Below, piece by piece: positions 35,883 to 49,197 of a DNA stretch of 64,000 nt. The stretch lies in contig PCDI01000003.1 of NCBI GenBank assembly GCA_002778195.1, positions 496,001 to 560,000 of the forward strand. The letters run 5' to 3'. How positions within the stretch are numbered: the stretch's first letter is position 1; the number at the start of each line of letters is the position of its first letter. This stretch comes from Raffaelea ambrosiae. Its lineage: Eukaryota; Ascomycota; Sordariomycetes; Ophiostomatales; Ophiostomataceae. The translations under genes and the position numbers were made by a program. Under the pieces are notes generated by a model, which did no database searches, had not been told where the DNA came from, and saw only the letters and a program-made list of their open reading frames with translations.

Positions 35883-38800
35883 TTCTCTCTTTTCCTGCGA
35901 GCAATCTTTCGTCGCAAGCTGGCTCACCGCAAGTGCTGCATTGTTGCATTCTTGGGGGTGTACACGGCACTGTTTGGGCTGTGATCTTCGCCTTGGCCGA
36001 TGGAGGGAACCAGTCCGTGTGTCATTTTTGGGAATGCCAGTACAGCAACGCATAAAAAAAGAGGGTGCAGCAGAGCTGGAGAATGATGTCAATAGTCTAA
36101 GGCGCAGCCAGTGGACTGACCGACTTTGTGGCTTTGGGCCGTGTGGATTGCATATTCAGTCCGCGACGTCTTCGGTGCCGTCCCGGCGTCTGCTCAGTTT
36201 TTACGGGGATGATTCGCTGTGTTTTGGAGGGATTGTGGTTTCTTTTTTTTTGCTTCTTCTTGCTAGGATGTCGGAGTTTTTTGGGGCACGTTTTTTAAAA
36301 GTACTTGAGCCAAAAAAAAAAAAAAAAAGCCTCAATAACAGCCAAAAAAATAAGGTCTTAACTGGCCTTGCTTGCATTTGCAGAAAACGGTGGGAGAAGC
36401 AGATCCTGTTTGTCTAAAATCCTTCGTGTCGGGTCCGTACGAGTACTGGGTTCTCTTTTTTTTTTCTGGTCAAACCGTTTAATCCGCTCAATCCGTTCTA
36501 TCCGTTCAACCTGGTCCGTCCGGTGTATTGCCATGCCGGTGGACTGAGAGCTCACACAGAGACAGGAGAAACCCTCGGAGAATCTGGGCTGGACCGGGCC
36601 CGATTTTTACTGTGGTCTCTCGCAGTGCCTGACCGTCTTGCTCTCCGTTTTTTTGGGTCTCTGGTCTCTGCTGTGTCTGGTTGTCTTTTATTTTATTTTA
36701 GTTTGCGAAAATCCCCTAGCAGGGATGACAGCCAGATTCCCCCCTCCCTGACTGGCCGGATGACTTCCCCGAAAGACAGAGGACAAAATAAAATATGGGG
36801 AAATTTGGAACAAATAGTGTTAAGCAGCTGCATTCTTAGCGTAGGATTTGGTAAGTATGGCTTGGCTGGCTAGTTAGTTAGTGTTTTTGCGGAGGCACCG
36901 TTTTTTTTTTTGGTCTGTTCACCTCCATCAGGTGGCCTTTTGGGGGGGCCGTTTTTTGGAGTCGCCTTTCTGGACCAGGGGGCCATGCCTCAGGTCCTGG
37001 CTCTGTCAGCCTTCCCAATACCGAGTGACGATACGCGTCAGGTAAAAGCCCTACCATAGTACGTACACCGTATATCACCAGGCTTTGTTTTGCTCTCCCC
37101 ACATCCCGAACTTCGGCTTCAACCAACCGAGAGGCTGGGAGGAGGTCAAAGAGAAGAGGGAGGGGGGGTCATGAAATGAGAGGCATGGCAACGTTCTATC
37201 CAGGAAAACGGAAATGAGAGTCGATTGCTTTTAGAAACGGGGTGGTTGGCTGCCAAGGTGTGGGATTTTTGCCACAGAGGGTCGGTGTGGGCTAACAAAA
37301 AAAGCAAGCTGGGAAACAGGACCAAGAGCGAGCATGGGGAATAGCAAAGAACACGATGCATCTGCAGAAACCAGAAAGAAGTGGCATGGTAAAACAGCCG
37401 CAAAGTAGTGAGGGGGAAAGAGGAGAAAGTCTGCCGATTCCTGGCCTTTGGGGTGAATCCTTCGTTGGAAATAAGGGTAGCCAGCTTGGCCAGCAGCAAA
37501 GACGCGCATTGTCACAGGCCAAAAAAAAGGGAACCATCACTCGAACGAGGCTGGCCAGTTGCTGCCCAGTTGGTGGTAAGCTACTCTACAGCTAGCAGGT
37601 TCTTCGCGCTACTGTGCAAGCTACTGGCCACTTGAGCTTGCAAGAAGGATTCTGAGCTTTCGCGATGCCGACATAGACAGGCCACAGTCTCCTGCTTTGT
37701 GCATAGCTTGTTGCATCGTCTATTGATGGCCCCAATGGGCTCTCCGCTCCCTTTGCTCTTTCTTTTGTGTAGCATATTCCCGTCCCGCTCTTTGCTCTTC
37801 CCTCTCAGATGAGATGGGCAGATGAGCAGATGGGCAGATGAGGGGGATCATAGGAGCAAAGAGGAGCAGGAGCTAGTCATAGAGGCCGTAGCTACGAGTC
37901 AGTACTTATGGAAAAAAAAGAGGAGCACAAGCTGCTCCTCGGCGGTGCCGGAGACCCGTGAAATCGCAACACGAGAGGCCTGTGCCGTTGACCCTGTTGG
38001 CACTGTCGTCGCTGTCGTCGCTGTCGTCACTGTATACGTTGGCCGTTTTGTGCATCGAAGGATCGACAATCCATTTCATCGTCAACATACTAGCATGCGC
38101 AATCTCAGGTGACGATGCGCCAGCGAATCTGGGGGGCGTCTCGTTACTCACTATGTAGCACGTGTACCCCAGAGTCCCAGGAGAGTCTTCTGACCCAACA
38201 GGCGGAACTTGCCATATCAGGGTTTACAAATGGCATCACGCTCAATGACGGAATAACTTGTGCCGAGCCCAGACGTGCTCTCCATAAAATAACACACAAA
38301 AAGAAAATAAATTGCTTGGTGGATCCGCAGGCAGCAATGCACAAGAGTACCATGTAAGATACAGGCACGGTACAGCAGAGACTTGGTTGCAAGTATCCTG
38401 CGGCACACTCCGTTTTGTTGGGGTCTCTCGAGTGGCGGGGGGGAGAGGGACGAGAACAGGCCGAAGACAATACACAAGACCTCGGTCCTTCGGGCGCCAC
38501 ACCGATGGCGACTCCCCGTTAGCAGCGGCCATGCCGCCTGAGGAGGGTAAGGGAACCCGCCCTAGAAGGCCAAGCAGCGAGGATATACGCTGCTAGAACT
38601 ACGGGGCGTGCTTTCGGCTGGTCTCGAGTGTCTCAGAAGAGGACGCCACGCCGATGCACATGCACGGTCCGGCGCCTTTCAACGCCTGTCGGGTCCCATA
38701 GTCTTGGGTAGTAGAGGGGAAGGTGGCGGAGAAGAGAAGGCGAAGAGGGTCCGAAGAGGGGTCTTTAAAAGGTCCGAAGAGGCCCAAAATGAGTCGGAAG

Positions 38801-41800
38801 GGTCTTCACAGCCTTCATAGATGGGTCATCACTGGTTGCCATTGGTTGGTTCTTGCTTCCATTTGGCGTGGACATGTGAACTGGGGGCAAAAAACGTGCT
38901 AGATGACCCAAAAGGGGCAAAAGACGAGACCAAAAGAGAAACTAGGATGAGAACAAAAAAACAGCGCCGGTTAAAGCGAGCGAGTCGCTGCCACGAGACG
39001 AGAAAACATACAAGACACTAGCAGAGCCGTCTCTGCATTGACAGGCGACGGCGTTGACAAGTCTCTGGATGCTGGACGGGCGTGGTGGTTGCAAGTCGTT
39101 GGTACAATCGTGCAGCTTGTTGAATGTCGCCGTTTTGTCCTTTCTAGTCGGGGAAAGTAAAAAAAAAAGAAGCCCAAAGAAACACCACGCGAGGCTGATT
39201 TAATTGTCGTTTTGTGGCTCCGACAGAAGCGTACCTGAATGAACCGATCCGATCCAGGCTACTGAGTGCCACTGCAGTCTTTGTTTTCTACTCGTACAGA
39301 GTAGTTCATGTGCGCAATAACCCTTTTTTTTAAACTATGCAACTACGTTGTAGTTGGGTTGTGCCCAGCTGAGGCAAGAATAGACACATCACTTTCGTGT
39401 GCGTGCCAAGGGACGTTCCCCTCATCTGCCAAAGCTTCCCCAAGAAGACTGTACCAGAGTGAGACCCTGGCTTCCCCCCTTCTCATTCTTTCTGGTTGTT
39501 GCCGCGCTTTGCGAGCCGGCCCAGGCAGACGAGGCAGGCGCAGAGACCAGGAAGCGGCAGTGGTGACCCCCACCAAAGGGCAGAACATGTACTAGCTATG
39601 TATTACACAACAAGAAGACAGGAGCCTCGTCACCAAACACACTTCGGATCGGCGCTTTGGTCTGTGTGACCAAACACCCCTTTGTCTGTCCACCACGAAT
39701 CACGACCAAACACAAAGAGAACAAGAAGCACAAATCACAATAACGCAGGGATGCACGCCCTGTTCATGCACACCGGTTGATTCGCACACGCTTACACACG
39801 TTCACACGCATTCGCACACACGTCGGGATGGACAACAGCAACGCCCCGAAAGGCGTCACCGAGGGTCCCGACTTGACTGGCTCGAACGAGTGTGCGTGTG
39901 TGTGTGTGTGTGTGCCGAGAATTGCAGGTAACAGCAATTGGAGAAAGAAATACTATGCAACAATAAACGAAGCGACTCAAGACAAGAAGGCATTGACAAC
40001 CCCCCAATATTCCGCAACACGTGAACCTCCATCGTACCAGCCCAGCTTGTGTGCCTTCCGGAAGCAGACTAAGGCTTTTTGCCCCGGCCAGAGCACGTTC
40101 CATCCGCTGCAACGTGCGGCTAATCAGCCACCTGATAAGAGACGAGGGGGGGGAGGGCAGGCAAGTACAGCAGACAGAGATCCAGGACTAGGCAACACAC
40201 AACTGTTGTATGCTACTACTCGTATGTACGTATGGATATTCGCAGCGAGGGGTCAGAACTGTGGCTGCGTGGCGCGTAATCGAACCGACCCGGAGGGACA
40301 GCCTGATGAGGAAAGAGGAGGGTGTCACGAGGCGGACGTGTGTGGTCCAGGGTGGGAAGGCACATCCCACGCACGTTTGTTTTTCCAAAACGCCACCGCT
40401 TCAGAACGTCAGGAGGGAAGGAGCGCCCCTTTCTGAGCGAAAAAAGAAATCAGACAGAGAAAGTAGAAAATCAAATAAAATAACATAAGTCAGAAGAAGT
40501 AAAAAAACAACAAGAGAAAAACAAGAAACCTCCCAAGAAAAAAAACCGACAACTGACAGAAACCTGACAGAAAAAGAAAGAAAACATGACGAAACAACAC
40601 AGCACACACACAGCGCACAAAACCGCTCATATCCTCAGTCTTGCGTCAGCCAATCGCCGACTCTGATGCGGTCCCATGATGGTGTCTCCTGGCGGGCTGC
40701 AGCCTTGGTACATCTACCTTTCGCCCAACCCATACTAACAGGGTAAACAGAAAGGAGCGCGGCATGGTGCCATCCCGACGGGCGCTGCCTGCACACCTTC
40801 CGTATGTACTTTTCATTCCTTTCTGCACGCCCTGCTCTGTCCTCGTTGCGGCCCTTCCGCTGGTATGTAACTTACATAGGAACTTACCTAGACTGGAGGG
40901 GCCACGAGGGCCAGAGTCGCATCGGCGTCGTCTCACCGGTATGGATGAAAGGACGACGGAGCACGACTGGATAGACGCTACTCTTATGGTCAGATACAAA
41001 TTAAGGGGAATGATCATACAGAAAGAAACGTGGCGTATGGAGGTTCTGTCGACTTGGGATGTTCGTCGCTTCCGGGCGTCTGTCCTGGTCGCAAAACGGA
41101 GCCTCAAAGCAGAAAGTGATTGACCAGAAAGCGACTAAGAAATAACTAAATAATAAAATAGTAAACTAATAAAAAAACCTACGAGCACACTGTATCGTAC
41201 TTTGTAGATAGCTCCCAGAGACGATACCTGTCACCAAACACACTGCGCCCTAGCAGCGTGGGGGTTGCTTCTTGCCCATCCTGGAACTGTTTTGGCCTGT
41301 CCCAGGATTGCCCGCCCCACCCATGTGCTGGCTGGAAGGCGATCCTATTGGCCGAACCAAGCCTTTGGAGGGCGCTCTTTCTTCCCCTGTTCAATGTACT
41401 ATGTAGCGTGTAGTACGGGTATTACCACCGTGGTGTGGACTCGTATCTCTCCCGACAGCTCGCCCAGGGAACTCCCCCAACGAACCCTTGCTCTCTTCCT
41501 CATTCTGTAAAATACCGCTGGACAATCATCGCTCATCAAGGTTACGCTGTCAGAACCTATTGCCCTCTTCCGACGGCCCGGAGGGGACATCCTATCTCCC
41601 AACATCCTCGTCGACGGAAACCTGCCGGCCGTAATGGTGATGATCCAAATTCTACGACTCTTCTCCCACATCTTCTCTGAGCACTCGTCCCCCCAAATCC
41701 TCCCCTACCACCTCTCTTCTGCACAGACAAGGGGCATGTTCGGTAAAGCATACATAGTACATGTAATGCATCACTTTTTTTTATTTTAGCCCTTCCTCCC

Positions 41801-43010
41801 CCCTGACGGGCGTGTATTGGGGGCTGCCGTTGCGTTGCCCTAGACAGCTGCCACAGCTGAAAGATCAGCAATGCATGTCGGTGGATGTTGCCTGCCGCGG
41901 AAGTGTTTCCTCGTTTCCCCCTTCCCCGTCCCGAGGCATCCACGACATCTCCTCCAGATAATAATAGGCGTGCTCTATCCCGGATGCGAACATGCGAATC
42001 CCAAATGACAATGAAATGGCACCAGCCGAAGCCAGACCACGCCATCTGAACCCTTGGTGGGACACCCGCCCACCTCCCTGCCTAATCTCTCTTCGGTCAG
42101 AGAAGCAGAGAAACTCTGGACAGAACGAGAGAGGACACCCTGCTTTGATTTGCCAAGGGTGCCCCCCCCCCCACACACCGCATGGTTTTCTGCCCTGCGC
42201 CGCCCCCCTAGTAAAATCCAAACCCAGAGAACTGGGACTTGGGACAGACACCAGACCACACAGGCTAAGCTACTAAGATAACTACATGGTATCAGGGCTC
42301 GGGTGGGGGTGGGTGGCCTACTTTACCCCCTGTACGAGTAGTAGTAATGAGGAGACACAAAGAAGAAGGGGCGCCGGCGCCGGCAGCAGCCATTCGGGTG
42401 ATGGGTTAGCTAACCGCAGGCAGGGCCTAGTTTCCCTCCTGAAATATAACTGTCTATTAAGATGCATGCCTCTGAAGATATCTGAAGACATCTCACTCGT
42501 AAGATACATCTGTCGGTCGTCTATCTCTTGCGATGCTGAACCGTTGTTTGACTGTCAGGAGACTGTGCAACGTCAAATGAGGGGGGGATAGGAAACCAGC
42601 TGTTTATGCGGACATCCGTGGCCCATGGTGGCCAACACATGCAAAAGATATCGTAGTAGAGTGCTTGCTTGCTTGCGATAGTGAGAGGGACAAGACAGAC
42701 GAAACTCGCTAACAAAAACAGAAAGATCGTCAGATAGCATTTCCCGCCCTCGCGGCGAAGCAAAACACATCAAGAAGGAGATAGGCAACCGTCTCCGGAG
42801 AAAGACTTTCTCCTTCTTCTTTCAGCCTGCCTCGGCCGACCGTTTTTGCCTGTCAAGAGCTCGCAAGTAGTTTTGATTGGGGGGGTGATAGTCGCTGGGA
42901 AGAAGTCCGGCCCCGCAAATACTACGTATCGTACTTTGTCTGTCGACGGTAAATGACCCCCATCTTCCCTACTGGTGTACGCTCCATATGAATAGTACCG
43001 CTCCGTATCT

Positions 43011-43029
43011 TACTATGTACTACATAGTA
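43011..43029. repeat. Perfect inverted repeat of the TACTATGTA motif
   Basis: TACTATGTA (43011-43019) and TACATAGTA (43021-43029) are exact complements separated by one C, making a 19-base palindrome. Confidence 0.9.
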
Positions 43030-43812
43030 CTTTGTATTACCAGCTCACCGGAGAACCAGCCCCGGCGAAACATGTCCGCGAAAGACTGCGGTGGAGAGCG
43101 CATGGTCAAGCAGAATCAGGAAAGACAAAAAAAAAAGATTTGCAACAAGCAGGAACATCCTGTGAGAATGCCTAGTCCCGGACAACTCGTGCTACCAGGG
43201 GGCAGGGGGGATGCGGCACCGGGGAAGATGGGCGCTTGGTGGCCCCTGTGATCAATATGACGGGCCCTCCCATGCCATTGTATTGTGTATGGATAAGATG
43301 GTTACAACAAGATGGAGGCAAGTGCGCGACTACGGCGGCGGCGGGCGCGCGGGAAAGCCGTCGCGAGAAACAAGCAGGAGAAAGGCGGAAGACCGAAAAG
43401 AAGAGGAGCCCTCCCCACCCTCTCAAAAAAAGAGTGGGAGGTGAATGGAATACCAGGGTGTCCAGAGTGGTTTTGGGGGGGGGAGGGGGGATCTTTTGGT
43501 TTGGGTCCGATGGTCAATTGTGACAAGTCGGTTTTTGGAAACACATCCGCCCCCCTCCTTTCCTCTTCCAAACACACCAAAACACAGAGAGAAGAATGTG
43601 GTGTGGAGCCTAGAAACAACCCTGGAAATGAGAGAAGGAACCCAAGAACATGGGAGGGGCGACCATCACCATGGTGTTGGGAAAATAGAGAGGGGGGGGG
43701 GCCACCGCCCGGACTGGATGTGTAAAACGTGCTGGGTGGGTTCATGGTTGTGTATTTTCTCACTTTGGGGGTTGTTCTTTTAATTTCAACTTGGAGAATC
43801 CTCTTGACAAAC

Positions 43813-43843
43813 TACATAGTACGAAGCTGCTATGTACTATGTA
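43813..43843. repeat. Hairpin made by two TACATAGTA-type motifs
   Basis: TACATAGTA (43813-43821) and TACTATGTA (43835-43843) are exact complements separated by a 13-base loop. Confidence 0.9.
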
Positions 43844-46800
43844 GATACGGAGCTACCCACCTCCTCTTTTCAGGGACGGTGCGATGGACGATGCCGCAGG
43901 ACGATAGGGGGGGGGGGGCATTTGCCCAGCGTTTGCCCTGCTGCAAGGGAAATGGAAGAACGACATGCCTTCCTGCTCGTGCAAGCATTCGGGGCGTGTG
44001 CTTGTTCTCTCTGCTTCCAACTTGCTTCTCTGATCGTCTTGCCGAAGAGTACGGTGCACTACAGTCTACGTGCCGGTTGGCGGGGTTTCTTCTGGTATTT
44101 GATTATTTGGTTCTGGGCGTCGATATTCAGGAATGCTCTGCTGTTCTCATGTGACGGGTGCGCCTGCCTGCGTCTGTTAAATCCGGAGACCTTTATGACA
44201 GCAAATAACTACTTAACTAATAACTAGTAGTTAACCTGGTGGCGGTACACAAAATACATAATACAGTGCAGCTTCAACCGCTCTCTTCCCCTTGTCGGCC
44301 ATCACATCGTATGCTCATCACTTGACACCTGGCATTCCACAAAATTCCTTCCCGACCGGGGCAATGTCGGCCGTCGCGGGCAGAGGGTCACATCGCAGCT
44401 CTGAAGGAATAACAGATTGCGCGACCCTGCAGGTAACCTGCAAAAATACACGCTGCCTGCGATACAGACGTAAGATACGAGTACAACACACACATCATAC
44501 ACGGGACCTCGCACACCGGTCACGACAGCACAGTTTCGCCGGGCGGTAGAGTTTTCGTGTTGCAACGTAGCAAACAGCAGCGTGTCGTCCCCCTCAAATA
44601 GAAAATCGATAAACATGAGTTGTCGGATGACACTGAAAACAGTGGACCACTGTTAGATAGCCTCAACAAACAGGATAAAGTTAGAGACGAAGGGGGGGGG
44701 AAACATAAGTACATAAGAAAAGCAAAGGCGAAACGGCGAATGGGGGGGGGTGAGGTGAGTAAGTGAGCATAAAGTCGCAACTAGTGCTGGGCATGACTAT
44801 GACACGATGACATGAAAACGGAAAAGAAGGCGGGAATGCATATGATTGGCGATGAGCTACTATGTAGTTATCCTGTACGAAGCATCTCATTTTTTTTCTT
44901 GGGGCCATGGCTACGAGCAGCAAGTTGTAACAAACGGCAGATCGATCGGTAGATTGACAAAAGGCAGAAAACCACGGGAGACGCAGGACAAGAGACGCGA
45001 GACGCAGGAGACGCACAGAGACAGACGCATGCACCGGCCCTTCTTCGCATACAGCTGCGCGCACAGCACAAGCCAAGATCGGGCTATGTGTAAGCCATCT
45101 GAACTTTTTTTCAAGCTTGTAAGCAGTAGTTGCGATCTTGCCAGCTTTCAGCCTGTTGGCCCTGCATAAGCAAACCCGGTTCGCAAAAGAAAAAGCTGCA
45201 CCTCTTTCTAAGAGATCGACTATGTTCGCTAGTGCCCCCGTCACTTTTGCGTCAATGCATTGGCACATTCACTTTTAGTTGTGCTTGGTGACCAACCTCC
45301 CTTCTTTAGTGTCTGGCACTTTTCCCCAGGAATTGGGGTCTGGTGCATAACTAATCACAAACTGTACTCTTGGATCCGAATCCTCTGGCGGCGGGAGCAC
45401 CACAGATGCAAAGCACAGGCAACAGCGGAGGACTTCCGGATGTTGACCTGTCAATTTTTTTTGGGGAGAGTGTTTTACATTTTGACAAGCACGAAGAGAC
45501 GACGCGCTGTCTGTCTCCTTGCGGTTTCTCCACTGGTCCTGCATCCACGGCGTCGGGTCGGCCTCTCCATCCGTTTTTGCCCTCGCAATTTCCAGTTCTC
45601 ATCGTAGTAAGATACCAATTTCTAGTGAGAACCCAAATGACAACACCCGCCTATCCGTGACGGTGCAAGTGTCGTTTGTTATTTCCATGCTTTCTCTAAG
45701 CGAAAGTGCAAAAACAATCTTATTGTTTGATTTGTGTATCCGTATTAAAACAATGAAACAATAGAAAGAACGAAGGGATTGTTGGCCACGAGAACAAAGA
45801 GAAAGCAGACAAAAATAAAACATGCGCCCTTTTTTTTTTCTTGACAAGAAACTGTCAACGCAACCGGAGCACCGGAGTGTCGTCTCAAAAAGGGCAAATC
45901 GTTCTTCTTCCATTGTTCGGTGTCCTTCTTCTCATTTCTTTTTGTCTCATTCCCTTTCGAGTTACCTCTTTCTGGGCGTCTCCTCCTCTTGCCCATCCTG
46001 TTTTTAATTACACCGCACATTGCGGAGCCGAACCTCTTTCCCTCGAGTCGTCCTTGTTGGGAGAGGAGAACGGGAAGAGGGACATGAGGGAATGGAGAAT
46101 CCCAGTTGAAAAGAATGGAGACGGAACAAGTCACCACCATACGTACTCGTACACCACCATACTGACTACGCCCGTTGGAGAAGGATACTTGCAACAATAC
46201 GCTATTCGAAACGAAGTCGAAAACGGAACACCGAGCCCTCCTCTCTGGCCGGGCTTCGGTAGAATGGTAGCCGGGGAGGTTCAGGTATTGGCTAGCAAAC
46301 TCGCCAAGAAGCGGCTGCCTCTTCCCGCAGTTCTACGGGGTAAGTTACTATTACTATTCTGATTCTGCAGGCCAGCCGTTGCCCAGATCTCGCTCGTACT
46401 AAAACTTGGAAATCCGCCAATGGCAGGCGAGTTATTCCGCCCCCCTTCCCTCCCCATACGAGTATATGGCGCCTTGGGGAGGCGATGCATCTTTACGCGC
46501 GGTGAAGGTGCTGCGTCATCCCCCAATGGCAATGGAAGTCATGAATGGAAAATGCTGGAAAGACGTAGTAAAAAAAAAAAATTCCCTCCCAAAAAACACC
46601 AGTGTCGGATGCCCGTGCTTTGCACAATAAAAATACGGAACAAGCTGAACATTTTCGTGTCCGAGTGCAACCCCTTTGGTTTTCGTCTCGTCCTCGGCTG
46701 CGGACAAAGTCGGTGTATGCTCGGAATTTCAAGGCAAGGGCGCGACACGAGGACTGAAAAATACAATGCGTATGTAATGAGTGTCAAGGAAGGTGTCCCG

Positions 46801-49178
46801 CCCTCTCCGGGTTGCAAGTACCGAGGTTTCCCCAGTCTGTGCCATAATAATCTTAATACGAGTACGGCTCTTTTTTATCTCTCTTAGAAACAAAAGACAG
46901 AAAACGCTTTGCGCCCGTCTTTCTCCGCCTTTGGCCGTTTGTGTGGGTTTTTGCGAGGAGTGTTTTGTCGAGGAGCAAAGGTACAAGTGCGGTGTATTTA
47001 TGTTCGGGACTAGGCTGTGAAGAGCACCTCCGTTTCTCACCAAGTCCGTCCAGTCCGTCCAGACAAGGCGGAGCAATTAGAGTGAGAATGGCAGAGTAGC
47101 AACACAGACAGATCGAGTGCGATCGTCCTCGAACTGTCATAAAATCGTGAGCAACGAGACAAAACACAAAGCAGGACACCAGAAACAGCAGGAACAGCAG
47201 GGCAACCTTCGCAAGGGGATGCCAAATCAAGAATTGCTTTCTTTTTGTTTTGGTGGCCGCTTTCCCTCTGCTGTGCCGCCTTCGTCATCGCCTGGGCCCT
47301 TCCTGGATATCCTACTGGCGAGCAGCAGTGGTCCCGTGAGGGCGAGTGTGACACATTTTGCAGCATATAAGACGGATGCTTGTTATTTACTATTAATCTT
47401 ATTTTGCTTTCTTTACGAGCACCGTTGCCCGACGATTCGTTACCTGTCATTTCGGTCAGGCCAGGCAGCGCTTTTTCTCTTCAAGGGACCGAAACGGACC
47501 GACACCGAGAAAGAAAAGAAAGAAAGGAGGCCCATTGGGCAGGAAGGAGAGAAGGGCAATGTGAGTGTAGAAAGAAGAAAGCAAGGCGGGAGAAGGGTGT
47601 GGTGTGCAGCAAAGAGGGCAGAAACAGGGCAGAAACAGCGAGTTTCAGTAAGCAAAGAAGGAAGCAAGGTCGCCCAGCACGGCCGTCATGGGGTCAGCTG
47701 GGCTGCCAGCTGGCGGTGGGGGTGGCGGATCGTCCAACCGCCCCGACGGGTGATTTGTACGGGGTTTTCGGAGAGTGCCACAAACTGGGGCTGGGGAAGG
47801 GGTGAAAGGCCCTTTCTCGAGACCAGCACAACGCCTTGTCGAGAGAGTGAGAGAGGGCTGGAACCAGGCCCAGGTGTCCGCCGCCACCTGTTGACGGTCA
47901 CGTTCACCTTTTTTTTGCCTTGTCAGAATCGCCATGGCTGCCTGTTCACTTCCTGGACAGATTCTGGGCCTGGACCAACCGAACGGAAACAAACAGCGTC
48001 AAACAGTAGCCGGGTTCCCAGTTTCTTGGTCGTCCTTCCTCGTCCATTGGCTATGGGCCAGTGTGAATGAAGTGTGTGCTCTGGCCTGGCTCTGCTTTTG
48101 CGTGCCTGAGGTCTGGAGATGTCTGGATCGTGGCTGGCTCTCGTACGCGCCCCTTTGTGCTTCCATTGAGCTGTTGTCATCCTTCAGTTTGCTCATTTGT
48201 GGCTCGGGGTTTTTTTTTTGTCTACTCGTATTGGTTTCGTCACTGTCACTTGCAGGACCACCCCTTTGTGTGTGTTTGCCAGTCCCTTGTTCTGTCTTCA
48301 GCTGTCTTGGTCTATCCTTGTCCTCCAGTCCTTCAGCCCTGACTAACACCCACAACCTTTCCGGCCATTGGCCAACGGGTCCGCTGGCCCGTCACAGCAC
48401 AGATGACCTCAGGGATGCGTGAATGCCAATGAACAGCAGGCGAAAAGGGCAATGTGACGACGATTGCACCTTCCGGCAGGGTCTCTTTGATGGGTGCGGA
48501 GGCAGCCATTCCTTTTTGCTGGGGACAGTGGAGGTAAAGGGCAAAAGGTCAAAGAGCCCACAGGCCCGGAGAGGAGAGACCAAAGACGAGAAGACCAGAG
48601 ACGAGGACCAGCGGAATCAGGGGACAAACAAGACAGAAACAGACACACAAACAGAAACACAAACAGAACAAAGCACAAAAAGCACACCCCCTCGGCGACC
48701 TTGGACGCGGCCGGGTGTTAAGCACAGGGGGTGCCAATTGCAGCAGAAAAGGCAGCACAGTCGCATGCTTGCGAGACCCTCGTGACGGCTTCTGATACCA
48801 GGCGCGGGCCATATTTGTGGACAAGGGCGGATTTGCTGGCCGTCACCAGACACAGCCGAGTAGGCAATGATTCACGGTATGTATCCTGCCATAGTATTGC
48901 TGGGGGCGAGTGACTGGGTGCAATTGCTCCGTATTTCTGGCGTTTAGCGTTTTGCGTTTCTTGACAAGAGCGACAGAAAACGCAAAAAAAGAGGGGGGCC
49001 AGTAACCAAGAAAGGTCCGTTTACAGGGAGCTGCTTGCGGAACCCCATTCCCCCATTCCCGTAAGCCCAAAGGAATGCCCACCGTTTCCGTCCCTCTTGT
49101 GACTTGCCGAGTGGGGTCGCGCTCCTTCGCTCTCGCTAATACCACAACTACGTATCTTATTATTATCCTTGCCTCTTG

Positions 49179-49197
49179 TACGGAGTATTTCTCCGTA
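49179..49197. repeat. TACGGAG/CTCCGTA hairpin
   Basis: A 7-base perfect stem, TACGGAG (49179-49185) and CTCCGTA (49191-49197), with loop TATTT. Related CTCCGTA or TACGGAG words occur near 43002, 43846 and 48927. Confidence 0.8.

Larger units (their letters stand above)
24001..37000. other. Gene-poor region, part 2
   Basis: Thirteen kilobases without a recognisable gene. It holds an A20 run (24804-24823), octanucleotide repeats near 27361-27418, a T17 run near 29288, a CAACAACAACAG array (32341-32492), an ACGCACAC array (35833-35882) and many shorter T, A, G and C runs. The longest open frame is 361 codons on the + strand (29094-30179); it reads through the T17 run as poly-Phe and matches no family I know. 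Copies of the TACTATGTA motif occur at 24045 and 24696. Confidence 0.55.
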